From Alkalithermobacter paradoxus (GTDB taxonomy: Bacteria; Bacillota; Clostridia; Peptostreptococcales; Peptostreptococcaceae): 64,000 nucleotides of DNA. Positions 36,171 to 45,322 of this stretch are shown piece by piece (position 1 is the first letter of the stretch; each line of letters opens with the position of its first letter). The DNA is taken from the NCBI GenBank assembly GCA_002029295.1, contig MZGW01000002.1:164001-228000 (forward strand), given 5' to 3'. The notes under the pieces are model-generated. The model was not told where the DNA came from and searched no databases. It was given only the letters and a program-made list of their open reading frames with translations. The position numbers were made by a program, and so were the translations under genes.

Positions 36171-37397
36171 TTGAACAAAAAAGTAGTTGTAATCGGTGGC
36201 GGAGCTGCTGGAATGATGGCAGCAGGAGTTGCTGGAAGTAGAGGTATAGATGTTACTTTAATAGAGAAAAATCCTATGCTTGGAAAGAAAATGCTAATAA
36301 CGGGTAAGGGAAGATGTAATATAACCAATGATATAGATATGGAAGGATTCATTAAAAATACTCCTGTAAATGGCAAATTCTTATACAGTGCATTTTATGC
36401 ATTTACAAATACAGATATTATAGAGCTTTTAAATGAGTTTGGTGTAAAGACAAAAGTAGAACGCGGAGGTAGAGTGTTTCCTGTTTCTGATAAATCAAAA
36501 GATGTAGTGGATGCATTAGAAAAATATATAAAAAGAAATAATGTAAAAGTAATTAAAGGTGAGGTTTCAAAAGTAGTATCTAAAGATGGAGAGGTTTCTT
36601 GTGTTGTATTAAGTGATGGACAAACTATAAAATGTGACAGTGTAATAATTGCAACAGGAGGAGCATCTTATCCAGCTACAGGATCAACAGGAGATGGATA
36701 TAAATTTGCAAAAGAAAATGGGCATACAATAGTTCCTTTGAAGCCATCTTTAGTACCACTTGAAACTATGGAAGATTGGGTTAAAGATTTACAAGGATTG
36801 TCACTAAGAAATGTATCTATAAAGGTACTAAATGGGAAAAATAAGAAAGTATACGATGATTTTGGAGAAATGATATTTACACATTTTGGAGTTTCAGGAC
36901 CTATAATACTATCAGCTAGTTCGTATATGAAAAGATTGGAAAATGAAAATTACAAATTAGTTATAGATTTAAAGCCTGCATTAAGCGATGAAGAGTTAGA
37001 TAAAAGAATTCAAAATGACTTTAGCAAATATATAAATAAGATATATTCAAATTCTTTAAACGACCTACTGCCTAAAAAATTAATACCAGTGATAATAAAT
37101 TTATCTCAAATTCCACATGATAAGGTTGTAAATGAAATCACAAGAAAAGAAAGATTAGAGCTTGTTCACCTACTCAAAAATTTAACTTTACATATAAAAA
37201 GATATAGACCATTGAAAGATGCAATAATAACATCAGGAGGAGTTAAGGTAAGTGAAATAAACCCAAGCACTATGGAATCAAAGCTAGTAAAAGGACTTTA
37301 TTTTGCCGGAGAAGTAATAGATGTGGATGCTTATACAGGTGGATTTAACCTTCAAATAGCATTCTCAACTGGATATTTAGCAGGATTAAATTGTTGA
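36171..37397 (+). CDS. FAD-dependent oxidoreductase, HI0933/BaiN-like
   Basis: 408 aa from the TTG at 36171 (AGAGGTG six bases upstream), giving MNKKVVVIGGGAAGM: an FAD Rossmann motif GGGAAGMMAAG at the very N-terminus. KKMLITGKGRCNITND (~45), ATGGASYPATGSTGDGY (~165) and the C-terminal GVKVSEINPSTMESKLVKGL...GEVIDVDAYTGGFNLQ stretches are signatures of the HI0933 family. Substrate unknown; the bile-acid reductase BaiN is one member. CvfB follows 14 bases later. Confidence 0.9.
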   Translation: MNKKVVVIGGGAAGMMAAGVAGSRGIDVTLIEKNPMLGKKMLITGKGRCNITNDIDMEGFIKNTPVNGKFLYSAFYAFTNTDIIELLNEFGVKTKVERGGRVFPVSDKSKDVVDALEKYIKRNNVKVIKGEVSKVVSKDGEVSCVVLSDGQTIKCDSVIIATGGASYPATGSTGDGYKFAKENGHTIVPLKPSLVPLETMEDWVKDLQGLSLRNVSIKVLNGKNKKVYDDFGEMIFTHFGVSGPIILSASSYMKRLENENYKLVIDLKPALSDEELDKRIQNDFSKYINKIYSNSLNDLLPKKLIPVIINLSQIPHDKVVNEITRKERLELVHLLKNLTLHIKRYRPLKDAIITSGGVKVSEINPSTMESKLVKGLYFAGEVIDVDAYTGGFNLQIAFSTGYLAGLNC

Positions 37398-37411
37398 TAA
37401 GGAGTAGATAT

Positions 37412-38242
37412 ATGGTAAAAATAGGAGATTTCAATGAACTAAAAATAAAAAGAGAGGTAGACTTTGGAGTTTATTTAGATGGTGGTGATGTAGAGATACT
37501 TCTACCAAGAAAGTATGTGCCAAAGGAAGCTAAGATAGATGATGTATTAAAGGTATTTATATACAAAGATTCAGAAGATAGAATTATAGCTACGACATTA
37601 GCTCCAAAGGCTAAAGTTGGTGATTTTGCTTATCTTAAAGTAAATGACGTAAATAAATACGGGGCATTTTTAGACTGGGGACTAGAAAAGGACTTGTTAG
37701 TTCCTTATGGACAGCAAAAACTTAAAATGGAAAAGGGCAGAAGTTATATAGTTAGAGTACACTTAGATAAGGTAACTCAAAGAATACTTGCTACAACTAA
37801 AATTAGTAAATTTTTAGAGTATGATGAAATATTACTAAATGAAGGTGATGAAGTAGATATTCTCGTATGTGATTTTAATGATATAGGTATAGGGGCTATT
37901 ATAGACAATAAATACTATGGAATGCTATACAGAAATGAAGTATACAAAAACTTAAGATTAGGAGATAAAGAAAAGGCATACGTAAAGAAAATAAGGCCTG
38001 ATGGAAAAATAGATCTAACATTAAGAAGAAGGAATTATGAAGAAATAGATATGAATAAAGATAAGATAATGGAAAAGCTATCTCAAAATGATGGGTTTAT
38101 TCCATTAAATGATAAAAGTTCACCAGAAGAGATAAAGAAGGAATTTAACATAAGTAAGAGGAATTTTAAAGATGCAGTTGGAAGACTGTATAAAGAAGGG
38201 AAAATAGAATTAAAAGAAAATGGAATATGTATAAAACAATAA
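37412..38242 (+). CDS. cvfB: S1-type RNA-binding protein CvfB
   Basis: 276 aa from the ATG at 37412 (AAGGAG upstream). Three S1/OB-fold RNA-binding domains (residues ~5-60, 65-125, 145-210) are followed by a winged-helix C-terminus (SPEEIKKEFNISKRNFKDAVGRLYKEGKI). This is exactly the CvfB architecture; in Staphylococcus it affects virulence gene expression. Likely in one unit with the upstream flavoprotein gene. Confidence 0.9.
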   Translation: MVKIGDFNELKIKREVDFGVYLDGGDVEILLPRKYVPKEAKIDDVLKVFIYKDSEDRIIATTLAPKAKVGDFAYLKVNDVNKYGAFLDWGLEKDLLVPYGQQKLKMEKGRSYIVRVHLDKVTQRILATTKISKFLEYDEILLNEGDEVDILVCDFNDIGIGAIIDNKYYGMLYRNEVYKNLRLGDKEKAYVKKIRPDGKIDLTLRRRNYEEIDMNKDKIMEKLSQNDGFIPLNDKSSPEEIKKEFNISKRNFKDAVGRLYKEGKIELKENGICIKQ

Positions 38243-38265
38243 GGTGGAAATTAATTCCACCTTAT
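38239..38265. terminator. Palindrome between convergent cvfB and LysM/HEAT genes
   Basis: An 11-bp stem ATAAGGTGGAA/TTCCACCTTAT, five-base loop. It lacks a T-run on either strand; position suggests a terminator. Confidence 0.5.
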
Positions 38266-39155
38266 ATCATGTTTATTTCATTTAACTTAGTTCTAGGTAT
38301 AAATTCTTCAGTACCAGTATTGAATATATAAACTCTATCGTATAAAAGTATATCTCCAGCTTCATTTTTTTCTCCAGTAGGGCTTGGTATTGCCCAGTTT
38401 AAAGACATAACTTCACTTGAAGCAGGTAGTAATATACTTTCAGAGTCAAGACTAGGCTGATTATATGCTCTTGTTTCTTGGAGCGTTACGTGAACTCGTT
38501 TATTAAATTTATAAGCATAATCTATTCTCTTAAGTGCTGTTTGGGCTACATTTGCTATAGCTTCATTTGGATCATTACTCAAATCTTGAAGCATAGTTAT
38601 TATATTAGGATTTGTAGGCACTATTCTTCCAAGAGAAACTATCGAGTAGAAAGTAACTATATCGCAAGGATGCTTAATAAGTTCCATCAAATATGGAATC
38701 GCTCTATAGCCTAAAGCCTCCCAAGTGAAAGTACCGTGATAATAGATATCATGTATTTCTTCTTCTGACAATTCATTGCAATACATATTCCCTGTAGCTT
38801 CCCAAAGTTCTTTGAGTTCATTAGGATTAGCCATAAATGGGCCCATAAGCAGTTCAGAACCAGCAAATAATATACCAGGATTAGCTAATCTGTTTATATA
38901 AGCTATAGTCCTAATAGGCATATTAAATTCTCTAGATAAACACCAAAGGCTATCTCCAGGTTGTACTATATAGTATGGGCCTTGGCCTTGAGATTTTGGA
39001 AGATTCATACCGTTTTCAGGAATAATAAGGACTTGACCTGGATATAGTAAAAATGGATTGCAAATTACATTAGCATTTTTTATACTCTCCATGCTTGTAT
39101 TGAATTTCATTGAAATCTTAGGTAAAGTATCTCCACTCTTAACATAATATAACAT
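38262..39155 (-). CDS. LysM-HEAT repeat protein
   Basis: 297 aa from the ATG at 39155. Two LysM peptidoglycan-binding domains (YYVKSGDTLPKIS..., residues ~2-46; YYIVQPGDSLWCLS..., ~61-106) precede a helical HEAT-like region (~115-210) and a C-terminal beta region. No signal peptide, so it is either a spore-associated protein made in the mother cell or otherwise intracellular. The leader contains a hairpin that covers both the GAGGTGAT RBS and the start codon (separate entry). Confidence 0.8.
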   Translation of the reverse strand: MLYYVKSGDTLPKISMKFNTSMESIKNANVICNPFLLYPGQVLIIPENGMNLPKSQGQGPYYIVQPGDSLWCLSREFNMPIRTIAYINRLANPGILFAGSELLMGPFMANPNELKELWEATGNMYCNELSEEEIHDIYYHGTFTWEALGYRAIPYLMELIKHPCDIVTFYSIVSLGRIVPTNPNIITMLQDLSNDPNEAIANVAQTALKRIDYAYKFNKRVHVTLQETRAYNQPSLDSESILLPASSEVMSLNWAIPSPTGEKNEAGDILLYDRVYIFNTGTEEFIPRTKLNEINMI

Positions 39156-39200
39156 ATATATCACCTCAAAATATACTATTCGAAATAGGTGATATATGTT
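39151..39200 (-). promoter_or_regulatory. Hairpin masking RBS and start of the LysM-HEAT gene
   Basis: On the minus-strand mRNA, AACATATATCACCT (39200-39187) is complementary to AGGTGATATATATGTT (39166-39151) with a two-base bulge. The second arm holds the RBS and the ATG, so the fold would block ribosome entry. Confidence 0.6.
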
Positions 39201-39236
39201 AAAGAGTTATTGATAAAATAAGAATGTATTAGTATA

Positions 39237-39265
39237 TTTACAAAGTTTAAAAAAATATATATAAT
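39237..39265 (+). promoter_or_regulatory. Promoter of the valS T-box leader
   Basis: TTTACA (39237-39242), 17-bp spacer, TATAAT (39260-39265); start predicted near 39272, just before the T-box RNA. Confidence 0.75.
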
Positions 39266-39291
39266 TTAAAATAAACATAATTTAATACATC

Positions 39292-39526
39292 AAAGACAGT
39301 GAAGAAGAGGAGTACATGAAGTTCACCAAAAGAGAGGAAAGCCCTTGGCTGAAAGGCTTTCTAGGAAAGAAATCATGGAAGGTAGCTTCTGAGTTTCTAG
39401 GTTGAAATAGTAGTAGACTTAGACGGGAAATCCGTTACAATAAATTAAGAGCCAGAAGTTCTGGAAATAAGGTGGTACCGCGAAACAAAACCCTTCGTCC
39501 TTAATTGAGATGATGGGTTTTTTTAA
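39292..39526 (+). promoter_or_regulatory. Valine T-box leader of valS
   Basis: Stem I carries the AGTA motif opposite GAA. The specifier after GAA reads GTA (Val, 39382-39384). The T-box bulge AAGGTGGTACCGCGAA is at 39469-39484. A terminator ACCC...GGGT with its T-run at 39487-39524 closes the leader. Uncharged tRNA-Val would stabilise the antiterminator and switch on valS. The 389 bases between the LysM-HEAT gene and valS contain only this leader, its promoter and the RBS-masking hairpin. Confidence 0.95.
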
Positions 39527-39544
39527 ATTATATGGAGGTGTTTT

Positions 39545-42211
39545 ATGGAGGAAAGAAACTTAGCAAAAACATATAATCCAAAGGAATTCGAAAACAGAAT
39601 ATATAATGAATGGATGGAAAAAGGTTATTTTAAAGCAGAGGTGGATGAAAGTAAAAATCCTTTTACTATAATGCTTCCACCACCTAATATAACAGGTCAA
39701 TTACACATGGGACATGCTCTTGATCATACTCTTCAAGATATACTTATAAGATTTAAACGTATGCAAGGATTTGCTACACTTTGGCAGCCTGGAACTGACC
39801 ATGCAAGTATAGCAACAGAAGTAAAAGTAGTTGAGCAAATAAACAAAACTGAAGGGAAAAGTAAATATGAGATAGGAAGAGAAGAGTTCTTAAAAAGAGC
39901 TTGGGAATGGAGAAATGAATACGGAAGAAAAATAGTTGATCAGATGAAAAAGTTAGGAGATTCATGTGATTGGGATAAAGAAAGATTCACAATGGATGAA
40001 GGTTGTAACGAGGCTGTTACAGAGTTCTTCTTGAGACTATATGAAGATGGACATATATACAGAGGAAATAGGATAATAAATTGGTGTCCAGATTGTAAAA
40101 CTTCTTTATCAGACGCAGAAGTTGAGCATGAAGAAAAAGGTGGTTATTTCTATCATTTCAGATATCCTATAAAAGATAGCGATGAATTTATAGAAATAGC
40201 TACAACAAGACCTGAAACTATACTTGGAGATACAGCAGTTGCAGTAAATCCAGATGATGAAAGATATAAACATCTAATAGGAAAGATGGTTATACTTCCT
40301 ATAGCTGAAAGAGAAATACCAATAGTTGCTGATGATTATGTTGATATGGAATTTGGTAGTGGAGCTGTTAAAATAACTCCTGCACACGATCCTAATGACT
40401 TTGAAATAGCTCAAAGACATTCACTCCCTAGAATAAATGTCATGAATGAAGATGGAACTATGAATGACAAATGTGGAAAATACAGCAACATGGATAGGTA
40501 CGAATGTAGAAAAGCTTTAGTTAAAGACCTAGATGAAGCTGGATATTTAATAAAGACAAAAGACCACGTTCATAATGTAGGACATTGTTATAGATGCGAT
40601 ACAATTATAGAGCCAAGACTTTCTAAGCAGTGGTTTGTAAAAATGGATAAATTAGCAATACCTGCAATAGAGGCAGTAAAAAGTGGAGAAATAAAGTTAG
40701 TTCCGGAAAGATTCAATAAAATATATCTTCACTGGCTTGAAAATATAAAAGATTGGTGCATCTCAAGACAGTTATGGTGGGGTCATAGAATACCTGCATA
40801 TTACTGTTTAGACTGTGATGAAACTATAGTATCAAAAGATAGACCACAAAAATGTACAAAATGTAATAGCGAGAATTTAAAACAAGATGAAGATGTGCTT
40901 GATACGTGGTTTAGTTCTGCACTTTGGCCTTTTTCTACATTAGGATGGCCAAATAAAACTAAAGAACTTGAATACTTCTATCCTACGGAAGTATTGGTTA
41001 CTGGATATGACATAATATTCTTCTGGGTAGTAAGAATGGTATTTGCAGGAATTTACTGTACAGGCAAAGTACCGTTTAAGAATGTGTTTATACATGGACT
41101 TGTTAGAGATTCTGAAGGAAGAAAAATGAGTAAATCATTAGGAAATGGAATAGATCCTCTTGAAATAATAGAAAACTACGGAGCAGATGCATTAAGATTT
41201 ACTCTTGCAACAGGAAATTCCCCAGGAAATGACATGAGATTCCATAATGAAAGAGTAGAAGCATCGAGAAATTTCGCAAATAAACTGTGGAATGCATCTA
41301 GATTTGTATTTATGAATGTAGATGAAGCACTAATAAAAGATATTAAAAGAGAAGATGTTGAGAAAGACCTTACTCTTAGCGATAAGTGGATAATATCTAG
41401 ATTAAATAGTGTTGTAAAAGAAATGACTGATAATATGGAGAAGTTTGAGCTTGGAATAGGAGTTCAAAAAATATACGACTTTACTTGGTCAGAATATTGC
41501 GACTGGTATATAGAGATGGTAAAACCAAGACTTTATGGTGATGATAACGATAGTAAGAAAGCAGCTCTTTATACATTGACATATGTTCTTGACAATATTC
41601 TAAAGCTTCTTCATCCATTTATGCCATTTATAACAGAAGAAATTTACACGTACCTTCCTACAGTTAATGGAAGTATCATAGTTTCAGATTGGCCAAAGTA
41701 TAAAGAAAAAGACAATATGAAGCAAGAAGAAGAAAAGATGAACTTAATAATGGACGGTATAAGAAGTATAAGAAATATAAGAGCAGAAATGAATGTTCCA
41801 CCTTCAAGAAAAGCTAAAGTTATGATAGTTCCTGCCGATGAAAAGATTAGCACTATAAAAGAAGGACAAGAATACTTTGCTACTTTAGCTAGTGCATCTT
41901 GCGTTGAAATATTAAATGATAATACTAATATTCCTCAAGATGCTATGTCAGCAGTTATAGATGGAGTACAAATTTATATACCTCTTGATGAACTTGTTGA
42001 CTTTGAAAAAGAAATACAAAGACTAGAAAAAGAAAAAGCAAAGATAGATTCAGAACTGAAAAGAGTTAATGGAAAACTTTCAAATAAAGGTTTCCTTGAC
42101 AAAGCACCAGAAAGTTTAATTGAAGAAGAGAAAGCTAAAAAAGATAAGTACGAAGAAATGATGAAATCAGTTTTAGAAAGGTTAGAAAATCTACAATCAA
42201 AAATTAAATAA
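39545..42211 (+). CDS. valS: Valyl-tRNA synthetase
   Basis: Class I synthetase charging tRNA-Val, with editing. 888 aa, full length. HIGH-type motif HMGHAL near residue 57, the CP1 editing domain ([15 protein letters not shown]), [24 protein letters not shown] at [10 protein letters not shown], the anticodon-binding domain and the C-terminal tRNA-binding coiled coil (residues ~815-885). RBS GGAGGTG. Expression is set by the upstream Val T-box; folC follows closely. Confidence 0.98.
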   Translation: MEERNLAKTYNPKEFENRIYNEWMEKGYFKAEVDESKNPFTIMLPPPNITGQLHMGHALDHTLQDILIRFKRMQGFATLWQPGTDHASIATEVKVVEQINKTEGKSKYEIGREEFLKRAWEWRNEYGRKIVDQMKKLGDSCDWDKERFTMDEGCNEAVTEFFLRLYEDGHIYRGNRIINWCPDCKTSLSDAEVEHEEKGGYFYHFRYPIKDSDEFIEIATTRPETILGDTAVAVNPDDERYKHLIGKMVILPIAEREIPIVADDYVDMEFGSGAVKITPAHDPNDFEIAQRHSLPRINVMNEDGTMNDKCGKYSNMDRYECRKALVKDLDEAGYLIKTKDHVHNVGHCYRCDTIIEPRLSKQWFVKMDKLAIPAIEAVKSGEIKLVPERFNKIYLHWLENIKDWCISRQLWWGHRIPAYYCLDCDETIVSKDRPQKCTKCNSENLKQDEDVLDTWFSSALWPFSTLGWPNKTKELEYFYPTEVLVTGYDIIFFWVVRMVFAGIYCTGKVPFKNVFIHGLVRDSEGRKMSKSLGNGIDPLEIIENYGADALRFTLATGNSPGNDMRFHNERVEASRNFANKLWNASRFVFMNVDEALIKDIKREDVEKDLTLSDKWIISRLNSVVKEMTDNMEKFELGIGVQKIYDFTWSEYCDWYIEMVKPRLYGDDNDSKKAALYTLTYVLDNILKLLHPFMPFITEEIYTYLPTVNGSIIVSDWPKYKEKDNMKQEEEKMNLIMDGIRSIRNIRAEMNVPPSRKAKVMIVPADEKISTIKEGQEYFATLASASCVEILNDNTNIPQDAMSAVIDGVQIYIPLDELVDFEKEIQRLEKEKAKIDSELKRVNGKLSNKGFLDKAPESLIEEEKAKKDKYEEMMKSVLERLENLQSKIK

Positions 42212-42236
42212 TTAGTATAGAATGGGAGAGATTGAC

Positions 42237-43556
42237 GTGAAGTACGCACAGGCGTTAGATTATATTTATGGAGCATCTAGATTTGGAATAAAGTTAGGAC
42301 TTAACAATATAAGTAAGTTATTAGAGCTTCTAGGAAACCCTCATGAAGAGCTTAAAATAATACATGTTGCAGGAACGAATGGAAAAGGCTCTACCTCATC
42401 ATTTATAACTTCGATACTTAAAAATGCAGGATACAACGTTGGGCTGTTTACATCTCCCCACCTTGAAGTATTTACAGAAAGAATAAGGATAAATGGTCAC
42501 AATATAGATGAAGAAGATTTAGCTAGAATTACAGCCATAATAAAAGAAAAGGCTGAATATATGGTGCAAAATGGATATAATCATCCTACACAATTTGAGA
42601 TAATAACAGCTATAGCATTTTATTATTACAAAGAAAAAAATGTAGACTTTGTTGTATTAGAAGTAGGTATGGGTGGAAGATATGATTCTACAAATGTAGT
42701 CAAAGACCCTTTGCTTTGCGTTATAACACCTGTAAGCCTAGATCATAAAGATGAACTAGGAGACACAATAGAAAAAATAGCTTACCATAAAGCAGGTATA
42801 ATAAAAAAAGGTAGTGATGTTGTAGTCTATCCTCAAGAAGCAGTAACTCATGAGATTATATACAAAGAAGCTGATGAAAAAAACGCCTGTGTGTATATTG
42901 CTGATATAGACAATAGGGAAGTAATTGAAAGTTCTATAGAAGGGCAAAAATTTAATTTTAAATTAGATAATGAAATATATGAGAATGTAGAAATAAGCCT
43001 TTTAGGAGATCACCAAATTAATAATGCAATAGTGGCTACTACTGCTATAAATGTATTGAGAAAAAAGCACAATATAAATATTAGCAAAGAAAATATTTAT
43101 AAAGGATTAAAAGAAACTAAATGGGCAGGAAGAATAGAAATCTTAACTAAAAACCCAACACTAATTATAGATGGAGCACATAATGAAGATGGAGCAAATT
43201 CTCTTGCTAGGGCTATGGATAAATACTTTAAAAACAAAGATGTGACTTTTGTACTAGGTATGCTAAAAGATAAGGATGCAGATGGAGTAATAGAAATATT
43301 AATGCCTAGAACTAAGAAAATAATAACAACAAAACCAAATAGTGATAGATCTCTTACTGCACAGGAACTAAAAGAAAAAATAAATAAGATAGGAAGAGAT
43401 TCTATAGCTATAGATGATATAAGTAAAGCTATAGAGTATGCAGTAGATACATCTAAAGAAGATGAAGTTGTTATATTTGCAGGATCTCTTTATATGATAG
43501 GAGAAGTCAGAAGTATAATAAGAAATAAATATAAAAACAAAAAACTGCCACTTTAG
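42237..43556 (+). CDS. folC: Folylpolyglutamate synthase FolC
   Basis: Adds glutamates to folates; may also make dihydrofolate. 439 aa from the GTG at 42237 (RBS GGGAGAG at 42225-42231); the frame also has an ATG at 42222 that overlaps this RBS. P-loop GTNGKGST near residue 47, LFTSPHLEVFTERI, and the ligase motif LDHKDELG...HKAGIIK. Sits 25 bases after valS, the usual clostridial pairing. Its stop codon lies in the loop of the terminator. Confidence 0.95.
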   Translation: MKYAQALDYIYGASRFGIKLGLNNISKLLELLGNPHEELKIIHVAGTNGKGSTSSFITSILKNAGYNVGLFTSPHLEVFTERIRINGHNIDEEDLARITAIIKEKAEYMVQNGYNHPTQFEIITAIAFYYYKEKNVDFVVLEVGMGGRYDSTNVVKDPLLCVITPVSLDHKDELGDTIEKIAYHKAGIIKKGSDVVVYPQEAVTHEIIYKEADEKNACVYIADIDNREVIESSIEGQKFNFKLDNEIYENVEISLLGDHQINNAIVATTAINVLRKKHNINISKENIYKGLKETKWAGRIEILTKNPTLIIDGAHNEDGANSLARAMDKYFKNKDVTFVLGMLKDKDADGVIEILMPRTKKIITTKPNSDRSLTAQELKEKINKIGRDSIAIDDISKAIEYAVDTSKEDEVVIFAGSLYMIGEVRSIIRNKYKNKKLPL

Positions 43557-43569
43557 GCAGTTTTTTTTT
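43541..43569 (+). terminator. Terminator after folC
   Basis: Stem AAACTGCC/GGCAGTTT with six-base loop containing the folC stop, then a run of Ts. Confidence 0.93.
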
Positions 43570-43691
43570 ATTGTGCTAAATATTGCTACGACAAATTTTC
43601 TGAATGTCTAGTATAATTATTATAATATAAGGGAGTTCCCCTTTGAGTATATGAGAGTGTACTCTAAAAATATATCAAGGGAGGATACAGG

Positions 43692-44711
43692 ATGAATAAA
43701 CAAATGAGAAAAAAGCTAATAACAGGAGTAATAGGGTTAGGTCTTGTTATTAGTCCGTTTAATCTATCGGAAATATATGCAAACACAATAGTTCCAAATA
43801 CTGGGGTACTTAGAATTGGAAATAGAAGTAACTCAGTATCTTTACTCCAAGATAGATTGAAAGAATTAGGATACTTTAATCACAGTACAACTGGATACTT
43901 TGGGACTATAACAAGAGCAGCGGTTCAAAATTTCCAAAGAGATAGAAGAATAACTGTTGATGGAATAGTAGGACCACAGACAATAAGACTTTTGAATCAA
44001 CAAAATCAAATAGCACAAGCCTCACCAGTTGCTGTAAATACATCATCAACTACAGTAGGATCTACTGTAATGAGAATTGGAATGAGGGGTGAGAATATAT
44101 CAAACCTTCAGAGAAGATTAAGAGAATTAGGATACTTTAATCATAATGTGACTGGGTATTTTGGGACTATAACAAGAACTGCAGTTCAAAATTTCCAAAG
44201 AGATAGAAGAATAACTGTTGATGGAATAGTTGGCCCACAAACAATAAATCATCTAAATCAAAGTCAGCCTGGATCAGTATCAAGAGGAAATACCACTGAT
44301 AGAGCAGTTTCCCAATTAACGTGGTTTGAAAGAATAACAAATATAATACCAAGAGGAACTACTTTTAGAGTTATAGATGTTTACACAGGTAGAACATTTA
44401 ATGTAAGAAGAACTTATGGTACTAATCATGCAGATTGTGAAACAGTAACTACTCAAGATACACAGATAATGTTATCTCTTTATGGAGGAACTTGGTCGTG
44501 GGATAGAAGACCTATAATTGTTGAAGTTAATGGAATGAGAATACCTGCATCTATGGCTGGAATGCCACATGGATCACAATTTATACACAACAATGGAATG
44601 AATGGACATTTTGACATTCACTTCTTAGGAAGTAGAACACATGGAACTAATAGAGTTGATCCTTGGCATCAAGAAACAATAAGGATAGCTAGTGAACACC
44701 TAAATAGATAA
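43692..44711 (+). CDS. Secreted protein with two peptidoglycan-binding domains
   Basis: 339 aa. An N-terminal signal peptide (KKLITGVIGLGLVISPFNLSEIYA) is followed by two PG_binding_1 domains (about residues 40-105 and 125-190), each with LRELGYFNHNVTGYFG-type and RDRRITVDGIVGPQT sequences. The two copies are nearly identical at DNA level. The C-terminal ~130 residues are a separate conserved-looking domain (HADCE, HGSQFIHNNG, HFDIHFLGS, His-rich) that I cannot name; it may be a wall hydrolase. RBS GGGAGG, monocistronic. Confidence 0.85.
   Translation: MNKQMRKKLITGVIGLGLVISPFNLSEIYANTIVPNTGVLRIGNRSNSVSLLQDRLKELGYFNHSTTGYFGTITRAAVQNFQRDRRITVDGIVGPQTIRLLNQQNQIAQASPVAVNTSSTTVGSTVMRIGMRGENISNLQRRLRELGYFNHNVTGYFGTITRTAVQNFQRDRRITVDGIVGPQTINHLNQSQPGSVSRGNTTDRAVSQLTWFERITNIIPRGTTFRVIDVYTGRTFNVRRTYGTNHADCETVTTQDTQIMLSLYGGTWSWDRRPIIVEVNGMRIPASMAGMPHGSQFIHNNGMNGHFDIHFLGSRTHGTNRVDPWHQETIRIASEHLNR
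43845..44245 (+). repeat. Tandem coding repeat in the peptidoglycan-binding gene
   Basis: About 130 bases starting near 43853 recur near 44105. Long identical runs cover the TTTGGGACTATAACAAGA and the AAATTTCCAAAGAGATAGAA portions; most differences are silent. This indicates a fairly recent internal duplication or gene conversion. Confidence 0.8.
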
Positions 44712-44720
44712 ATATTTTTG

Positions 44721-44749
44721 TTGACTTGTAAAATTAAAATATTTATAAT
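44721..44749 (+). promoter_or_regulatory. Promoter of the argGH operon
   Basis: TTGACT (44721-44726), 17-bp spacer, TATAAT (44744-44749). It is the only good promoter seen before the two T-boxes; none lies between them. Confidence 0.78.
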
Positions 44750-44783
44750 ATACAATAATAAATTTGAATTAAATGTGTAATAA

Positions 44784-45038
44784 TAAAAATAAAACATAGA
44801 AAATCTTATGACAGGAAGAGTAATTATAGTATATGTTTCAGCGAGCTAGAGTTGGTGGAAGTCTAGTAACAAAGCTATAATGAAAAGAGCCCTAGAGGAT
44901 ATCTTTTGAAATATTAGTATGAAGATACGGTAGCCGTCGTTAAAGGCAATGGAGTGGGTATATTATTATACCAACAAGAGTGGTAACACGGGAAAAACTC
45001 TCGTCTCTTATTTGTTAAGAGGCGGGAGTTTTTTTATA
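44784..45038 (+). promoter_or_regulatory. Arginine T-box leader, copy 1
   Basis: Stem I with AGTA opposite GAA; specifier AGA (Arg, 44886-44888) in the same GAA-N-codon-G context as the valS leader. The T-box bulge is AGAGTGGTAACACGGG (44977-44992), a variant of the usual sequence, followed by a terminator with stem AAACTC..CTCTT/AAGAG..GAGTTT and seven Ts (44994-45035). Complete in itself. The 611 bases between the peptidoglycan-binding gene and argG hold only the promoter and the two T-boxes. Confidence 0.9.
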
Positions 45039-45292
45039 TAAAAATAAAACATAGAAAATCCTATGACAGGAAGAGTAATTATAGTATGTGTTTCAGCGAG
45101 CTAGAGTTGGTGGAAGTCTAGTAACAAAGCTATAATGAAAAGAGCCCTAGAGGATATCTTTTGAAATATTAGTATGAAGATACGGTAGCCGTCGTTAAAG
45201 GCAATGGAGTGGGTATATTATTATACCAACAAGAGTGGTAACACGGGAAAAACTCTCGTCTCTTATTTGTTAAGAGGCGGGAGTTTTTTATA
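45039..45292 (+). promoter_or_regulatory. Arginine T-box leader, copy 2
   Basis: Repeats copy 1 at an offset of 255 bases with only three differences that I can see: T to C near 45061-45065, A to G near 45107, and one T fewer in the terminator T-run. Specifier AGA is at 45141-45143. It lies directly before argG, with its own complete terminator. Confidence 0.9.
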
Positions 45293-45322
45293 TAAAAATT
45301 TATAAATGGGAGGTAAAAAAAT

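Noticed and set aside
44784-45292. Tandem repeat as a mobile element or CRISPR
   Set aside because: Each unit is a full T-box RNA with specifier and terminator; there are only two copies, no spacer pattern and no transposase.
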